Of a stretch of 64,000 nt of DNA, positions 7,879 through 16,733 are shown one piece after another. The notes below the pieces were generated by a model that saw only the letters and a program-made list of their open reading frames with translations, ran no database searches and was not told where the DNA came from. Within the stretch, counting starts at the first letter, position 1, and each line of letters opens with the position of its first letter. The stretch comes from DASXRU01 sp033856235 (GTDB lineage Bacteria > Acidobacteriota > Blastocatellia > Pyrinomonadales > Pyrinomonadaceae), in NCBI GenBank assembly GCA_033856235.1, contig JAWVFI010000106.1, forward strand, positions 1-64,000, given 5' to 3'. Made by a program: the position numbers and the translations under genes.

Positions 7879-8043
7879 ATGATTAAGAGATTCTTTCGCG
7901 ATGAAACAGGTCTGGAGTTGTCAGAGTACGCCGTCGCGGCGGCGTTGGTGGCGATTGCAGTCGTCGGAGCATTTTTCACTCTCGGCGGGACGATCAGCAC
8001 CAAGATCAACGAACTCGGCACGCACATCAGCACGGGTAAATAG
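7879..8043 (+). CDS. flp: Flp-type pilin, copy 1
   Basis: A 54-residue Flp/Fap prepilin, start ATG preceded by AAGGAGCAACATC. A short basic leader ends in glycine at the prepilin cleavage motif G/LELSEY, with glutamate +5 and tyrosine +6 as in Flp pilins. One hydrophobic helix follows (AVAAALVAIAVVGAFFTLGG). The C-terminal tail is short. Processed by the TadV/CpaA peptidase encoded downstream, it should polymerise into the Tad pilus fibre. It is almost identical to copy 2 and clearly similar to copy 3, a recent tandem duplication. Confidence 0.95.
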   Translation: MIKRFFRDETGLELSEYAVAAALVAIAVVGAFFTLGGTISTKINELGTHISTGK

Positions 8044-8126
8044 ATCAGAGGGCGAAGCAGGCGCGCCTTAGCCGGATGATCGGCCGGCGCGCCCGCTTCC
8101 TACTCCCTAGATGAAGGAGGCACACA

Positions 8127-8291
8127 ATGATTAGCAAGTTTCTTCGTGACGAAACTGGTTTAGAGCTCTCCGAGTATGCAGTGGCCGCGGCGTTAGTGGC
8201 CATCGCAGTGGTGGGCGCGTTCTTCACTCTGGGAGGGTCGATTAGCGACAAGATCAACGAGCTCGGGACGCATATCAGCACGGGTAAATAA
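8127..8291 (+). CDS. flp: Flp-type pilin, copy 2
   Basis: A 54-residue prepilin with leader MISKFLRDETG, then the LELSEY cleavage/assembly motif and the same helix as copy 1 (ALVAIAVVGAFFTLGGSIS). The start is the ATG at 8127 behind GAAGGAGGCACACA, a strong ribosome-binding site. The intergenic spacers among the three copies differ, although the coding regions are conserved. Copies 1 and 2 differ at only a few residues, suggesting recent duplication or gene conversion. Confidence 0.95.
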   Translation: MISKFLRDETGLELSEYAVAAALVAIAVVGAFFTLGGSISDKINELGTHISTGK

Positions 8292-8368
8292 CATTTCTGT
8301 TGCTCAGGCGTCGGGCGGTTTTTCGCGACGCGCGCAGAAGCGCTTCGGGCAATGCGGGTGACATCATC

Positions 8369-8533
8369 ATGATCAAGAGATTCCTACTAAACGAAACCGG
8401 CCTGGAACTTTCTGAATACGCCGTGGCAGCCGCTTTGGTAGCCATCGCCGCCGCCGGCGTGTTCATGGCTCTGGGTGACACCATTTCGGTGAGAATCAAC
8501 GAGCTCGCCGGCCACATAACAGCAGGGAAGTGA
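8369..8533 (+). CDS. flp: Flp-type pilin, copy 3
   Basis: A 54-residue prepilin with cleavage motif G/LELSEY. The second half of the helix has diverged from copies 1 and 2 (AIAAAGVFMALGDTISVRIN). The ribosome-binding site in front of the ATG at 8369 is weak (GGGTGACATCATC) compared with the other copies, so it may be made at lower levels, perhaps as a minor or tip pilin (inference). Confidence 0.93.
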   Translation: MIKRFLLNETGLELSEYAVAAALVAIAAAGVFMALGDTISVRINELAGHITAGK

Positions 8534-8578
8534 AACCCGCGTTTCAGATCAGGCTCCAGCAATTCGGGACCTAAAGCG

Positions 8579-9100
8579 ATGTCACTGCTTATCACCAACA
8601 TCATTCTGCTCTCAATCCTGGCGGTCCTGATTGCATATCACGACATGCGCTACCGTCGTATCCCCAACGCGTTTGTGCTGGCCACGCTCACTAGCGGGTT
8701 GGCCAGCAATGCCGTCTTCGGAGGTCTGCAGGGAGCGCTCGGAAGTCTTAAGGGCTGTGGCTTGGCTTTCATCCTGATGTTTGTACTGCACGTTTTCGGG
8801 GCCATGGGCGCTGGAGACGTTAAGCTTTTTGCGGCGATTGGTTCCGTTGTCGGCGGCGCGCTCGTAATTCCCACATTCCTGGTGGTGATACTCACGGGCG
8901 GCGCGCTGGCAGTGTGCACGATGATTCGAACAGGGGCCGTGCGCGCCACCATGCATCGTGTCCTCCAGATTTTTGCCGGCTTAATGCCGGGATGGGAAAT
9001 GCCGCGATTTGCGGTGCCCGCCGATCGACGCCAGACCATTCCTTATGGTGTCGCGATTATGTTGGGAAGTCTCATTTCTTTGACGATATTCAGCGCCTGA
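8579..9100 (+). CDS. tadV: Prepilin peptidase TadV/CpaA (A24 family)
   Basis: A 173-residue polytopic membrane aspartic protease that removes the basic leaders of Flp, TadE-like and related prepilins. The two catalytic aspartates are visible: D22 in the HDMRYRRIPN segment and D80 in the GAGDVKL motif that replaces the usual GXGD. It is about two thirds the length of type IV pilus PilD because it lacks the N-terminal methyltransferase part, as is typical of TadV. It directly follows the pilin genes. Confidence 0.95.
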   Translation: MSLLITNIILLSILAVLIAYHDMRYRRIPNAFVLATLTSGLASNAVFGGLQGALGSLKGCGLAFILMFVLHVFGAMGAGDVKLFAAIGSVVGGALVIPTFLVVILTGGALAVCTMIRTGAVRATMHRVLQIFAGLMPGWEMPRFAVPADRRQTIPYGVAIMLGSLISLTIFSA

Positions 9101-9155
9101 GCGACAGAGCTTAGGCGCGCTTCAAACGAAGTTTACCCCCTGGGAGACCCAAGCC

Positions 9156-10064
9156 ATGCGAAACAAACGTTTTTTCATCGTCCTGATCGGCGCACTCGTT
9201 TTCGGGCTGTTGGCGGCAGTTTCGGTTAGCCGTTATCTCTCGAGTGCTCAGGCCTACACCAAGAGCCTGAACAACGTGGCGGTCGCAAAGGTGGCGATCC
9301 CGTTGGGGACCAAGATCATTCCGGAGCAAGTAATGATGGTCCAGTTTCCTGGCGAGTCGATGCCCGACGGAACGTTCGATTCGGCCGATAAGTTAACGGG
9401 CCGCGTCGCGGTGGTAAACATCGCCGCCCGGGAGCCCGTCACTGACGCGAAGCTGGCCGCAGCCGGCACAGCCGGGGGTCTCTCGGCGGTGATTCCCGAA
9501 GGCTACCGCGCGATGACGGTCAAGGTTGACGACGTGGTTGGCATCTCCGGATTCATCATGCCGGGCGCGCTGGTTGACGTGGTGGTGGTCATCGTTCCTT
9601 CTGACAAAGGATTCACCCAGGATCCTATTTCGAAGATTGTTTTGCAGAACATAAAGGTGCTGGCGAATGGCCAGAACATCGACCAACCCAAGAACGAACG
9701 CGAGCCCAGTAGCGTCAAGGCCGTTACTCTCCAGGTAACACCAGAGCAGGCTGAGAAGCTGGCGCTGGCTGCCACTGAAGGAAAGCTGCAACTGGTAATG
9801 CGGAACTCGATTGACCAGGGCGACACCCAGACCACGGGTGTGAACAAGCGCAGCCTACTCAGTGGCGAGCACGCCATGCCGGCGCCCGATCCCGGTGCGC
9901 TAAAAAGCGAGCAGCCGGCGCCGGAAGCGAAACCGGTACGCCGCCCCCGCGCCATCGCTGAACTGACGAATCCCGCAGTTCCCAAACAAAATGCCGCCCC
10001 GGCTCCGCGCTTTTCCGTGGAGATGATCGAGGGAGCGAAAAAGCGCAGCGTTGATTTCCCCTAA
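9156..10064 (+). CDS. cpaB: Flp pilus assembly protein CpaB/RcpC
   Basis: A 302-residue envelope protein with an N-terminal membrane anchor (FFIVLIGALVFGLLAAVSV), then a SAF domain around residues 45-110 (VAKVAIPLGTKIIPEQVMMV) and the RcpC/CpaB domain with the typical VDVVVVIVPSDKG segment. CpaB proteins sit in the periplasm of Tad systems, associated with the secretin CpaC, and may contact peptidoglycan. The tail from residue ~240 is proline- and alanine-rich and probably disordered. Ribosome-binding site CCTGGGAGACCCAAGCC precedes the ATG. Confidence 0.93.
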   Translation: MRNKRFFIVLIGALVFGLLAAVSVSRYLSSAQAYTKSLNNVAVAKVAIPLGTKIIPEQVMMVQFPGESMPDGTFDSADKLTGRVAVVNIAAREPVTDAKLAAAGTAGGLSAVIPEGYRAMTVKVDDVVGISGFIMPGALVDVVVVIVPSDKGFTQDPISKIVLQNIKVLANGQNIDQPKNEREPSSVKAVTLQVTPEQAEKLALAATEGKLQLVMRNSIDQGDTQTTGVNKRSLLSGEHAMPAPDPGALKSEQPAPEAKPVRRPRAIAELTNPAVPKQNAAPAPRFSVEMIEGAKKRSVDFP

Positions 10065-10170
10065 GGCGACAACGCGCGCCGGATTTCAGCTGAAGTCCGT
10101 TCGAAATCAAGCAGCTCAGCAACTGACGCTGAACCCTGATACCGCAAGCATCCACATAAGGAGCCGAAAC

Positions 10171-11823
10171 ATGCACACCCGTTCCCCAAAGCGTCTTGGC
10201 GCGCTAATCGCAACTCTGATAGCGATCGCGGCGCTTGTTCCCGCGGCCATGGGTCAGGAGACCTCTTACAAAGCTTCGTTCAAAAACAATAAAGAGGCAG
10301 TCCCAATCAACGTGCTGGTGGGCCAGTCGCGGGTCATCAATTTTGACAAGTCGATCGGGCGGTTCTCAGTTTCCAATCCGGAGATTGCGGAAGCAGTTCT
10401 GGTCGCTCCCGATCAGGTGCTGGTGAACGGAAAGGCATTTGGCCAGGTCAACTTCATCGCCTGGGAGCAATCGGGCGGCGAGTTTCTGGTGTTCGACGTT
10501 TACGTGCGGGCCAATCTTTCACTCATCGACTCGCAGATTCGCGCGCTCTTTCCTAAAGATGATATTCGCTTGAGTCAGGCCAATGGCTCGGTGGTGATGT
10601 CCGGCAGTGTCCGTGATGCGAAAACCGTCGGACAGGCGCAAGCGGTTATCGAAGCCGCCGGCTTTAAGACTGTGAACATGCTGGAGTCGCCGGTGAAGAA
10701 CATCGCGCAAGTGCAATTGCAGGTGCGCGTCGCGGAAGTCAATCGCACGAAGCTTCGCGACTATGGAACGTCATTCAGCGCTTTGCCGCCGGGCGGCACG
10801 GTGGGCTATGTGAACAGCGGCGGGGGTCCGAGTACGTTGAATGAAGCCACCACCAGCCCGGTATCGGCGGCGCTTGAAAGTCTGCTTTCGCCGGCACTGA
10901 ATCTCTTTCTATTCAATCGCACTCTTAATACGTCGGCAATGCTGCGGGTGTTGCGGACCCAGGGCGCGTTCCGTGAGCTGGCGGAGCCCAACCTGATCGC
11001 TATGGATGGGCAGCAGGCAAGCTTTTTGGCAGGGGGCGAATTTCCAGTTCCTGTTGTTCAGGCCGGGGGTGGCGGTTCGAACGGCAGCGTAGGAATGACA
11101 GTAGTGTTCAAGGAATACGGAGTCCGGCTCAACTTCAAACCGAACATTATCGACGAGGACCACATTCGCTTAGAGCTGGAGCCGGAAGTCTCCACCATCG
11201 ATTTTGCCACTGGGGTGAAATTCAGCGGCTTCCTGATTCCAGCGTTGCGCACGCGTCGCGCCAAGACGGCAATCGAGTTGCGTGACGGCCAATCGTTTGC
11301 GCTCGCCGGCCTGCTCGACAACTCCGAAACTAAAACCCTCTCGCGGATTCCGATCGTGAGCGACATCCCGGTAGTGGGCGCGCTCTTCAAGTCGAAATCT
11401 TTCCAGAAGAATGAAACTGAGCTGATGTTCTTCGTCACGGCACACCTGGTGAAGCCAGTTAGTCCGGACGATCTTCCGGCGACACATGGCGTCGATGGTT
11501 TGAAGAATGGTTCGCCGCTCGGCGTGGAACCGAAAGGCGAGGGAATTCAGGGCCAGTCAGGTTATTCAATCAAAGGTGAAAACACACCGGCGCCCGCAGC
11601 CCCGAACACACCGGCAAAGGAAGCAGTTCCTGCGGATGGCGCCAAGAGCGCCGCGGAGATCAAAACGACCGCGAAGGTCGAACAGGTAACTGTGGCTGCC
11701 CCGAAAAGCGAAACAGCGGAGCCTCAGGCTGCGGCCGCTGCCAAGCCTTTGATGGTGCCGGTTAATCCGATGGACCCGCCGCCGCCGTTACCGGCGAAGA
11801 CAGCCAGAAACACAACGCCCTAA
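10171..11823 (+). CDS. cpaC: Tad pilus secretin CpaC/RcpA
   Basis: A 550-residue outer-membrane secretin. The ATG at 10171, behind AAGGAGCCGAAAC, gives a clean signal peptide ending near AAMGQE. An N-terminal pilus-formation domain (GQSRVINFDKSIGRFSVSNP) and a BON-like segment (QANGSVVMSGSVRDAKTVGQ) precede the secretin domain around residues 180-430, with the LVAEPNL-type strand (LAEPNLIAMDGQQASFLAGG) and the terminal FKSKSFQKNETELMFFVTA. It forms the pore through which the Flp fibre exits. The last ~110 residues are a proline/alanine/lysine-rich tail not usual in CpaC and likely periplasmic or disordered. Confidence 0.95.
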   Translation: MHTRSPKRLGALIATLIAIAALVPAAMGQETSYKASFKNNKEAVPINVLVGQSRVINFDKSIGRFSVSNPEIAEAVLVAPDQVLVNGKAFGQVNFIAWEQSGGEFLVFDVYVRANLSLIDSQIRALFPKDDIRLSQANGSVVMSGSVRDAKTVGQAQAVIEAAGFKTVNMLESPVKNIAQVQLQVRVAEVNRTKLRDYGTSFSALPPGGTVGYVNSGGGPSTLNEATTSPVSAALESLLSPALNLFLFNRTLNTSAMLRVLRTQGAFRELAEPNLIAMDGQQASFLAGGEFPVPVVQAGGGGSNGSVGMTVVFKEYGVRLNFKPNIIDEDHIRLELEPEVSTIDFATGVKFSGFLIPALRTRRAKTAIELRDGQSFALAGLLDNSETKTLSRIPIVSDIPVVGALFKSKSFQKNETELMFFVTAHLVKPVSPDDLPATHGVDGLKNGSPLGVEPKGEGIQGQSGYSIKGENTPAPAAPNTPAKEAVPADGAKSAAEIKTTAKVEQVTVAAPKSETAEPQAAAAAKPLMVPVNPMDPPPPLPAKTARNTTP

Positions 11824-11869
11824 AACCCGTCCCGCTCGTTCGTATTTCGGAAATCGAGGAGGAACGAAT

Positions 11870-13036
11870 ATGGATCGGCATTGCAAATCAAAAGCGGCAA
11901 CGCGTAGAGGCGAGCGCGGGTCGGTGCTTGCCCTCTCCGCGATCGGAATGCTGGCCTTGTTGATGGCCGTCGGCCTGGGCGTTGATATCAGCCATCTTTA
12001 CCTGGCGAAGACTGACCTCCAAAACGCGGCTGACGCGTCCGCACTGGCGGGCGCTTCGGCACTCAACTCATCGGCCAGCGGGATCACTGAAGGTGCGACA
12101 CGTGCCGTAACCGCGATGAACAATTATGAGTTCAATAAGAGCTCTACGCCCAACGTGTCCTTCCCGCGCGCTAACGTTTTGTTTGCCGTCAATCTTGACG
12201 GTCCGTACGTGAGTGAGACCTCGGCGCGCGCGCAGGCCGCCAATATTCGTTTCGTCCAGGTCACTTCCCAGCAGTCGCCAGTCGGGATGTCGTTCGCTTC
12301 GTTTGTTCTCGGCAGTAACAAGGATTTGTCCGCCACGGCTACCGCCGGACTCTCGGTTCCCTTGAACGTCTTTTGCAATTTCATTCCCCTGTCGGTGATC
12401 GACTACGACATTCCCATGGTTCCGGGGCAGACGTACACGATACGTGCCGGAACGGGAAATTCGCCCTCGCCGGGCAACTATCAGATCCTGGCGATAGCCG
12501 GTCGCGGTGGCGTGGACGTCGAATACGGAATCGGATCCGGGGTTGATGCGTGTGGCGAAGCGGGCGCGACCTACTCAGTTGACACTAAGCCTGGTGTGAC
12601 CGCGGGAAAAGTCAGGAAGGGAATCAATTCCCGTTTTGATGATTTTCAGGGAAGCCAGTTGAATCCGACGGATCAGCCACCCGATACAAACGTCAGGGAG
12701 AACATCACCTATGACGAATATCGCGCGGCCCGCGATCCACTCAGCAGCTCATATCACGATTCGCGACTTTACCAGTCGCCGGCGCATGCGGGCGTACCTG
12801 ACCGCCGCGTCGTTCTGATACCGATTATCAAACTCGCTGAATACGATCAGGGCCGCGACACCGTGAAGTTCAACCGTTTCGGCGCCTTCTTTCTCAAGAC
12901 CAAAGCCAGCAACGGTAACGGCGGCGACATTGAGGCCGAATACATCGACGATCGCATAATCTTCGGCAAAGGTGGCTACAACCCTAACGGCGCTGCCGGT
13001 AATCCTCTAATCGCCGCACCAGTTCTCTACCGGTAG
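11870..13036 (+). CDS. TadG-like pilus protein with TadE/G N-terminal helix
   Basis: A 388-residue protein. The N-terminus, RRGERGSVLALSAIGMLALLMAVGLGVD in two runs, is the Tad-domain membrane helix of TadG-type proteins. The segment DLQNAADASALAGASAL is the family hallmark directly after it. The body is a large extracellular or periplasmic domain with no recognised fold; it contains several cysteines, including one in an FCNFIPLSV segment. In Tad systems TadG-like proteins act as minor pilins or assembly factors. The ATG follows GAGGAGGAACGAAT. The protein is shorter than typical TadG and lacks an obvious VWA domain. Confidence 0.85.
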   Translation: MDRHCKSKAATRRGERGSVLALSAIGMLALLMAVGLGVDISHLYLAKTDLQNAADASALAGASALNSSASGITEGATRAVTAMNNYEFNKSSTPNVSFPRANVLFAVNLDGPYVSETSARAQAANIRFVQVTSQQSPVGMSFASFVLGSNKDLSATATAGLSVPLNVFCNFIPLSVIDYDIPMVPGQTYTIRAGTGNSPSPGNYQILAIAGRGGVDVEYGIGSGVDACGEAGATYSVDTKPGVTAGKVRKGINSRFDDFQGSQLNPTDQPPDTNVRENITYDEYRAARDPLSSSYHDSRLYQSPAHAGVPDRRVVLIPIIKLAEYDQGRDTVKFNRFGAFFLKTKASNGNGGDIEAEYIDDRIIFGKGGYNPNGAAGNPLIAAPVLYR

Positions 13037-13072
13037 TTCCCAGTCGATCAAGTTTCATTCGGAATCTTCAAC

Positions 13073-13603
13073 ATGCGTACCAGAGTTCGCAAAATTCGTT
13101 TTCTACGCCGAATGCGACGGGTCGCGCAACTTCGCGGCTTGGTGCGAAATGAACGCGGCACGCAGCTCGTGGAGTTGGCCATTGTGCTCCCGATCCTGAT
13201 GCTGCTGTTTGGGGCAACTGCAGAATTTGGCCGCTTCTTTTACGAATACACCACCCTTTCCAAGGCGGCACGCGTGGGAACGCGTTACCTGGTAACAGCC
13301 GGCGTTTCAACTGCTGAAGACGCGAAGGCCAAAAACCTGGTCGTCTACGGAAACATCGACGGCACAGGCAATCCACTTATCAGCGGACTGACCACTAGCA
13401 ATGTCCAGATCGTTAGAAAAAACGCCGCCGGCGCGGTTCAAACCGCAGGAGTCCCGCAGACGGTAACGGTCGCGATCGCGGGATTTAAATACGAACCGAT
13501 GTTTGGTCTGGGGGCTCTGACCAAGAGTCAAACACTTGATTTGAATATTGATCTTTCGCCGAGTGTGACGATGCGTTACCTGCTAACAACACCCTTGGTC
13601 TAA
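13073..13603 (+). CDS. TadE-like pseudopilin
   Basis: A 176-residue pseudopilin with a long basic leader ending in RNERG and the processing site G/TQLVELAIV, with glutamate at +5. A single hydrophobic helix (LPILMLLFGATAEFGRFFYE) follows, then the conserved ARVGTRYLVTAG region of TadE proteins. The remainder is a beta-rich C-terminal domain. Processed by TadV, such pseudopilins are needed for Flp assembly in other species. It is followed immediately by a second TadE-like gene. Confidence 0.9.
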   Translation: MRTRVRKIRFLRRMRRVAQLRGLVRNERGTQLVELAIVLPILMLLFGATAEFGRFFYEYTTLSKAARVGTRYLVTAGVSTAEDAKAKNLVVYGNIDGTGNPLISGLTTSNVQIVRKNAAGAVQTAGVPQTVTVAIAGFKYEPMFGLGALTKSQTLDLNIDLSPSVTMRYLLTTPLV

Positions 13604-13612
13604 TTGGAAGAA

Positions 13613-14053
13613 ATGCTGTTGCGAACTAATAAAGGAGAACGAGGCGCCGCGCTGGTCGAGTTTGCGATCGGCGCCACCGTGTTCCTGACTGCGATGTTTG
13701 CGGTCATAGAATTCGGCCGCGCGCTCTGGGTGCACAACGCGCTGACTGATGCCGCCCGGCGCGGCGCGCGCTATGCGGTCCTGAATCCTTCCAGCAGCGC
13801 AGCCGCGGTGAAAAACGTCGTCGTGTTTGGCGATCCAGCCGGTGGAACTCAACCTCTGGTTGAGAATCTGACCACCAGCAACGTCGACGTCAGTTATTCC
13901 ACGTTTGCTCTTGATAGTGGAACCGCCTCGGTAAGTATCACCGGATATGAATTTCGTTTCGTCATTCCCATCGTCGGCACCACGATCCAAATGCCGAACT
14001 ATAAAACTACGCTGACGGGCGAGAGCGCAGGCTTGATCCCACCCAACATGTGA
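13613..14053 (+). CDS. TadE-like pseudopilin, second copy
   Basis: A 146-residue pseudopilin with a short leader, processing site G/AALVEFAIG with the +5 glutamate, a hydrophobic helix (TVFLTAMFAVIEFGRALWVH) and the AARRGARYAVLNP segment. It shares domain layout with the preceding gene, including a LTTSNV stretch, but is shorter. The start could be the ATG at 13613 or the TTG at 13604 directly after the upstream stop; ATG is preferred because GGAAG lies just ahead of it. The two tandem copies probably form a TadE/TadF-type pair. Confidence 0.9.
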   Translation: MLLRTNKGERGAALVEFAIGATVFLTAMFAVIEFGRALWVHNALTDAARRGARYAVLNPSSSAAAVKNVVVFGDPAGGTQPLVENLTTSNVDVSYSTFALDSGTASVSITGYEFRFVIPIVGTTIQMPNYKTTLTGESAGLIPPNM

Positions 14054-14057
14054 ACCA

Positions 14058-15308
14058 ATGACCCAACCTCTAACCTTCGTAGTTCTAAGTACCAGCCTTG
14101 GTAGTTTCAAGGAAATCCGGACAGCTCTGTCGACCGACAGCCGAACGCGCTTGCTGGCGGGCGGCGACGATGCGGAGCAACTGTACGATGAATTCCTAAG
14201 ACTGCGGCCCGCTGCTGCCATTGTGACCATTGGCCACAATGTTGATGGCGCCCTGACGCTAATCCAGCGCTTCGCGACGGAGTGTCCCGGCGTGGCGCTG
14301 ATCTCCGCCGCCGAGAACCCTTCGCCCGACTTGATTCTCCGCAGCATGCGCGCCGGCGCCCGCGACTTTCTGCGCCTGCCGGTAAATAAAGATGAGCTGC
14401 GCACGGTGCTGGATCGCACCGCGGAGTTTTGCGGCGCCCAGGTTGCTACTCCCGCCAAAAAAGGACGCATGATCGGCGTATTTTCCAGCAAAGGCGGTTG
14501 CGGAACTTCGTTTGTGGCTACCAACATCGCCGCCGCTACCGCGTCGCCGACGGTGCTGGTGGATTTAAATCTGCAGGCTGGTGATCTACCCCTCTTTCTC
14601 GGCGTCGATCCTAAGTACTCGATTGCCGACATGGTTGAGAGCCGCGCCCGCCTCGATAGTTCGCTAATCAAGAGTTACATCACCGCCTGTTCATCGAATC
14701 TTTACCTCCTCGCGGCGCCAAGGGAAGCTGACTCGGCGGATGAGATTGAGCCCGAGCATGTTTTCGAAGTGCTTGAACGGATGCGTGAGGCCTACGATTA
14801 CGTCGTGATCGATCCGCAGCATACATTCGACTCGATTACGCTCGCGGCGCTGGACCAATGCGACGACATCGTCCTCGTTTTGACTCTCGATATTCCCGCG
14901 ATTCGCAGCGCCCAAAGGTCGCTGGAGATTTTCGACCGGCTCGGTTACTCGCGGCAGAAAATTCGCGTGGTGGTTAATCGCTGGAGCAAACAGATCGATC
15001 TCGACCTCAGACAGGTGGAAAAATTCCTGGGCGAGCCGGTGGTCGGCTTTATTCCCAGTGACTACCAGACGGCAGTGAATTCCATAAACCTGGGCCAGCC
15101 GCTGGTGTTGTCTGATTCATCTTCAAAAATCGCCCTCGAAATCAAGCGCATCGCCAAAACGATCGTCGGCGAGCCGGCGCGCCTGACAGACCTACAACCG
15201 AAACGGCGGCGGCGTTGGCAGTCGATCTGGAAACGCGAAGCTCAACTCGAAACCTCCGTTGTCGAAGCGGGCTCGCCGTTGGTAATGGCGCGCCGTTTCG
15301 GCTCGTGA
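14058..15308 (+). CDS. tadZ: Pilus localisation ATPase TadZ/CpaE
   Basis: A 416-residue MinD/ParA-superfamily protein. Residues 1-125 form an atypical receiver domain without a clear phosphoacceptor pattern. The ATPase domain follows with the deviant Walker A SSKGGCGTSF near residue 143 and VLVDLNLQAGDLPLFLGVD. TadZ/CpaE places the Tad apparatus at the pole or membrane. The C-terminal ~40 residues are basic (KRRRRWQSIWKR). It starts 4 bases after the preceding stop and is tightly coupled to the pseudopilin genes. Confidence 0.93.
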   Translation: MTQPLTFVVLSTSLGSFKEIRTALSTDSRTRLLAGGDDAEQLYDEFLRLRPAAAIVTIGHNVDGALTLIQRFATECPGVALISAAENPSPDLILRSMRAGARDFLRLPVNKDELRTVLDRTAEFCGAQVATPAKKGRMIGVFSSKGGCGTSFVATNIAAATASPTVLVDLNLQAGDLPLFLGVDPKYSIADMVESRARLDSSLIKSYITACSSNLYLLAAPREADSADEIEPEHVFEVLERMREAYDYVVIDPQHTFDSITLAALDQCDDIVLVLTLDIPAIRSAQRSLEIFDRLGYSRQKIRVVVNRWSKQIDLDLRQVEKFLGEPVVGFIPSDYQTAVNSINLGQPLVLSDSSSKIALEIKRIAKTIVGEPARLTDLQPKRRRRWQSIWKREAQLETSVVEAGSPLVMARRFGS

Positions 15309-15359
15309 ACCTGACACTAATCCTTCGGCAATCGCGACCGTGGCGCAGAAGAGAACACT

Positions 15360-16694
15360 ATGGCACTTCGTGAACGACTAATCAGAGAAACAGCCGCCGG
15401 ACCATTTCCAGGCAACGGCGACTCGAACGGGCAGGACAGTTTTCAGGAGATGAAATCGCGCCTGCACCGGGCGCTGATCAATCGAATGGATCTGACCAAG
15501 TTGACGTCGATGGCGCCGGAGCAATTGAACGCGGAAGTTTCACGTTTGGCGGAAAGCCTCCTTGCCAGCGAGGCGATGCCGCTCTCAGCCATGGAACGAG
15601 AAAAGCTGGTAAACGAAGTGCAGCATGAACTATTTGGATTGGGGCCGTTAGAGCCTTTGCTGACTGACTCATCCATCTCGGACATTCTCGTGAATGGTCC
15701 GGACAGCATCTACATCGAGCGGCGCGGCAAGCTGGAAGTCACCAACGTTGCGTTTAAGGACAACGACCATCTGATGCGGGTGATTGAGCGAATCGTTTCG
15801 TCGGTCGGCCGTCGCATCGACGAATCTTCGCCCATGGTCGATGCCAGGTTGCAGGATGGCTCGCGCGTGAACGCCATCATCCCGCCGCTTTCAATCGATG
15901 GGCCGGTGCTATCGATCCGCCGCTTTGGCGCTGAGCCTTTGCGCATGAATTCCCTCATTGAGAACCGTGCGCTAACTAAGGAAATTGCGGACATGCTGGA
16001 GATGTGCGTGCGCGCCAGGTTGAACCTCGTGATCTCTGGAGGAACCGGAGCCGGTAAAACCACTCTCTTGAATGCGCTCTCGGCCTACATTCCGGAGAAC
16101 GAACGCATTGTCACGATCGAAGATTCAGCGGAGTTGCAGTTGCAACAGCCGCACGTTGTCCGGTTGGAGACTCGCCCGCCCAATATCGAAGGGCGCGGGG
16201 AAGTTACCCAACGCGACTTGGTGCGGAACGCGCTGCGCATGCGTCCCGATCGCATTGTGATTGGCGAGGTCCGAGGCGGCGAGGCGATTGACATGTTACA
16301 GGCGATGAACACCGGCCACGACGGCAGCTTGACTACAATTCACGCCAACACGCCGCGGGACGCTCTGTCGCGTTTGGAAACGATGATTCAAATGACCGGC
16401 ATGCGGCTGGGTGAACGGGCGATGCGCCAGCAGGTCGCGGCGGCGATCGAGATTGTTCTACAGGTCGCCCGCCTCTCCGATGGATCCCGGCGAATCACGT
16501 CGATCTCCGAAATTACCGGGATGGAAGGCGAAACCATCACGATGCAGGAGATTTTCCAGTTCGAACGCACCGGCGTCGATCGTGAAGGTACGGTAGTGGG
16601 ACGTTTCCGGGCCACGGGCATCCGGCCGCGTTTCGCGGAAAAACTTAAAGCCTGCGGCCTGCAATTGCCGCGAATTGTCTTCGAGGATATGTAG
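15360..16694 (+). CDS. tadA: Pilus assembly/secretion ATPase TadA/CpaF
   Basis: A 444-residue hexameric type II/IV secretion ATPase that powers Flp extrusion. It shows Walker A GGTGAGKTT (residue ~227), the Asp box IEDSAELQL, Walker B region MRPDRIVIGEVRGGEAIDM, and the His box TTIHANTPRDALSRLE. The N-terminal helical domain (LTKLTSMAPEQLNAEV) and the FGLGPLEPLL motif are specific to the CpaF/TadA subfamily. Length is typical. It precedes tadB with a 39-base gap. Confidence 0.97.
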   Translation: MALRERLIRETAAGPFPGNGDSNGQDSFQEMKSRLHRALINRMDLTKLTSMAPEQLNAEVSRLAESLLASEAMPLSAMEREKLVNEVQHELFGLGPLEPLLTDSSISDILVNGPDSIYIERRGKLEVTNVAFKDNDHLMRVIERIVSSVGRRIDESSPMVDARLQDGSRVNAIIPPLSIDGPVLSIRRFGAEPLRMNSLIENRALTKEIADMLEMCVRARLNLVISGGTGAGKTTLLNALSAYIPENERIVTIEDSAELQLQQPHVVRLETRPPNIEGRGEVTQRDLVRNALRMRPDRIVIGEVRGGEAIDMLQAMNTGHDGSLTTIHANTPRDALSRLETMIQMTGMRLGERAMRQQVAAAIEIVLQVARLSDGSRRITSISEITGMEGETITMQEIFQFERTGVDREGTVVGRFRATGIRPRFAEKLKACGLQLPRIVFEDM

Positions 16695-16733
16695 CTTCAG
16701 AAGCAGAGCCTTCAGTCTGCGCCACTAAATACA

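Noticed and set aside
13583..14671. Minus-strand frame over the TadE/TadZ region (362 codons)
   Set aside because: It is antisense to three confident Tad genes and shows low-complexity arginine/serine composition.
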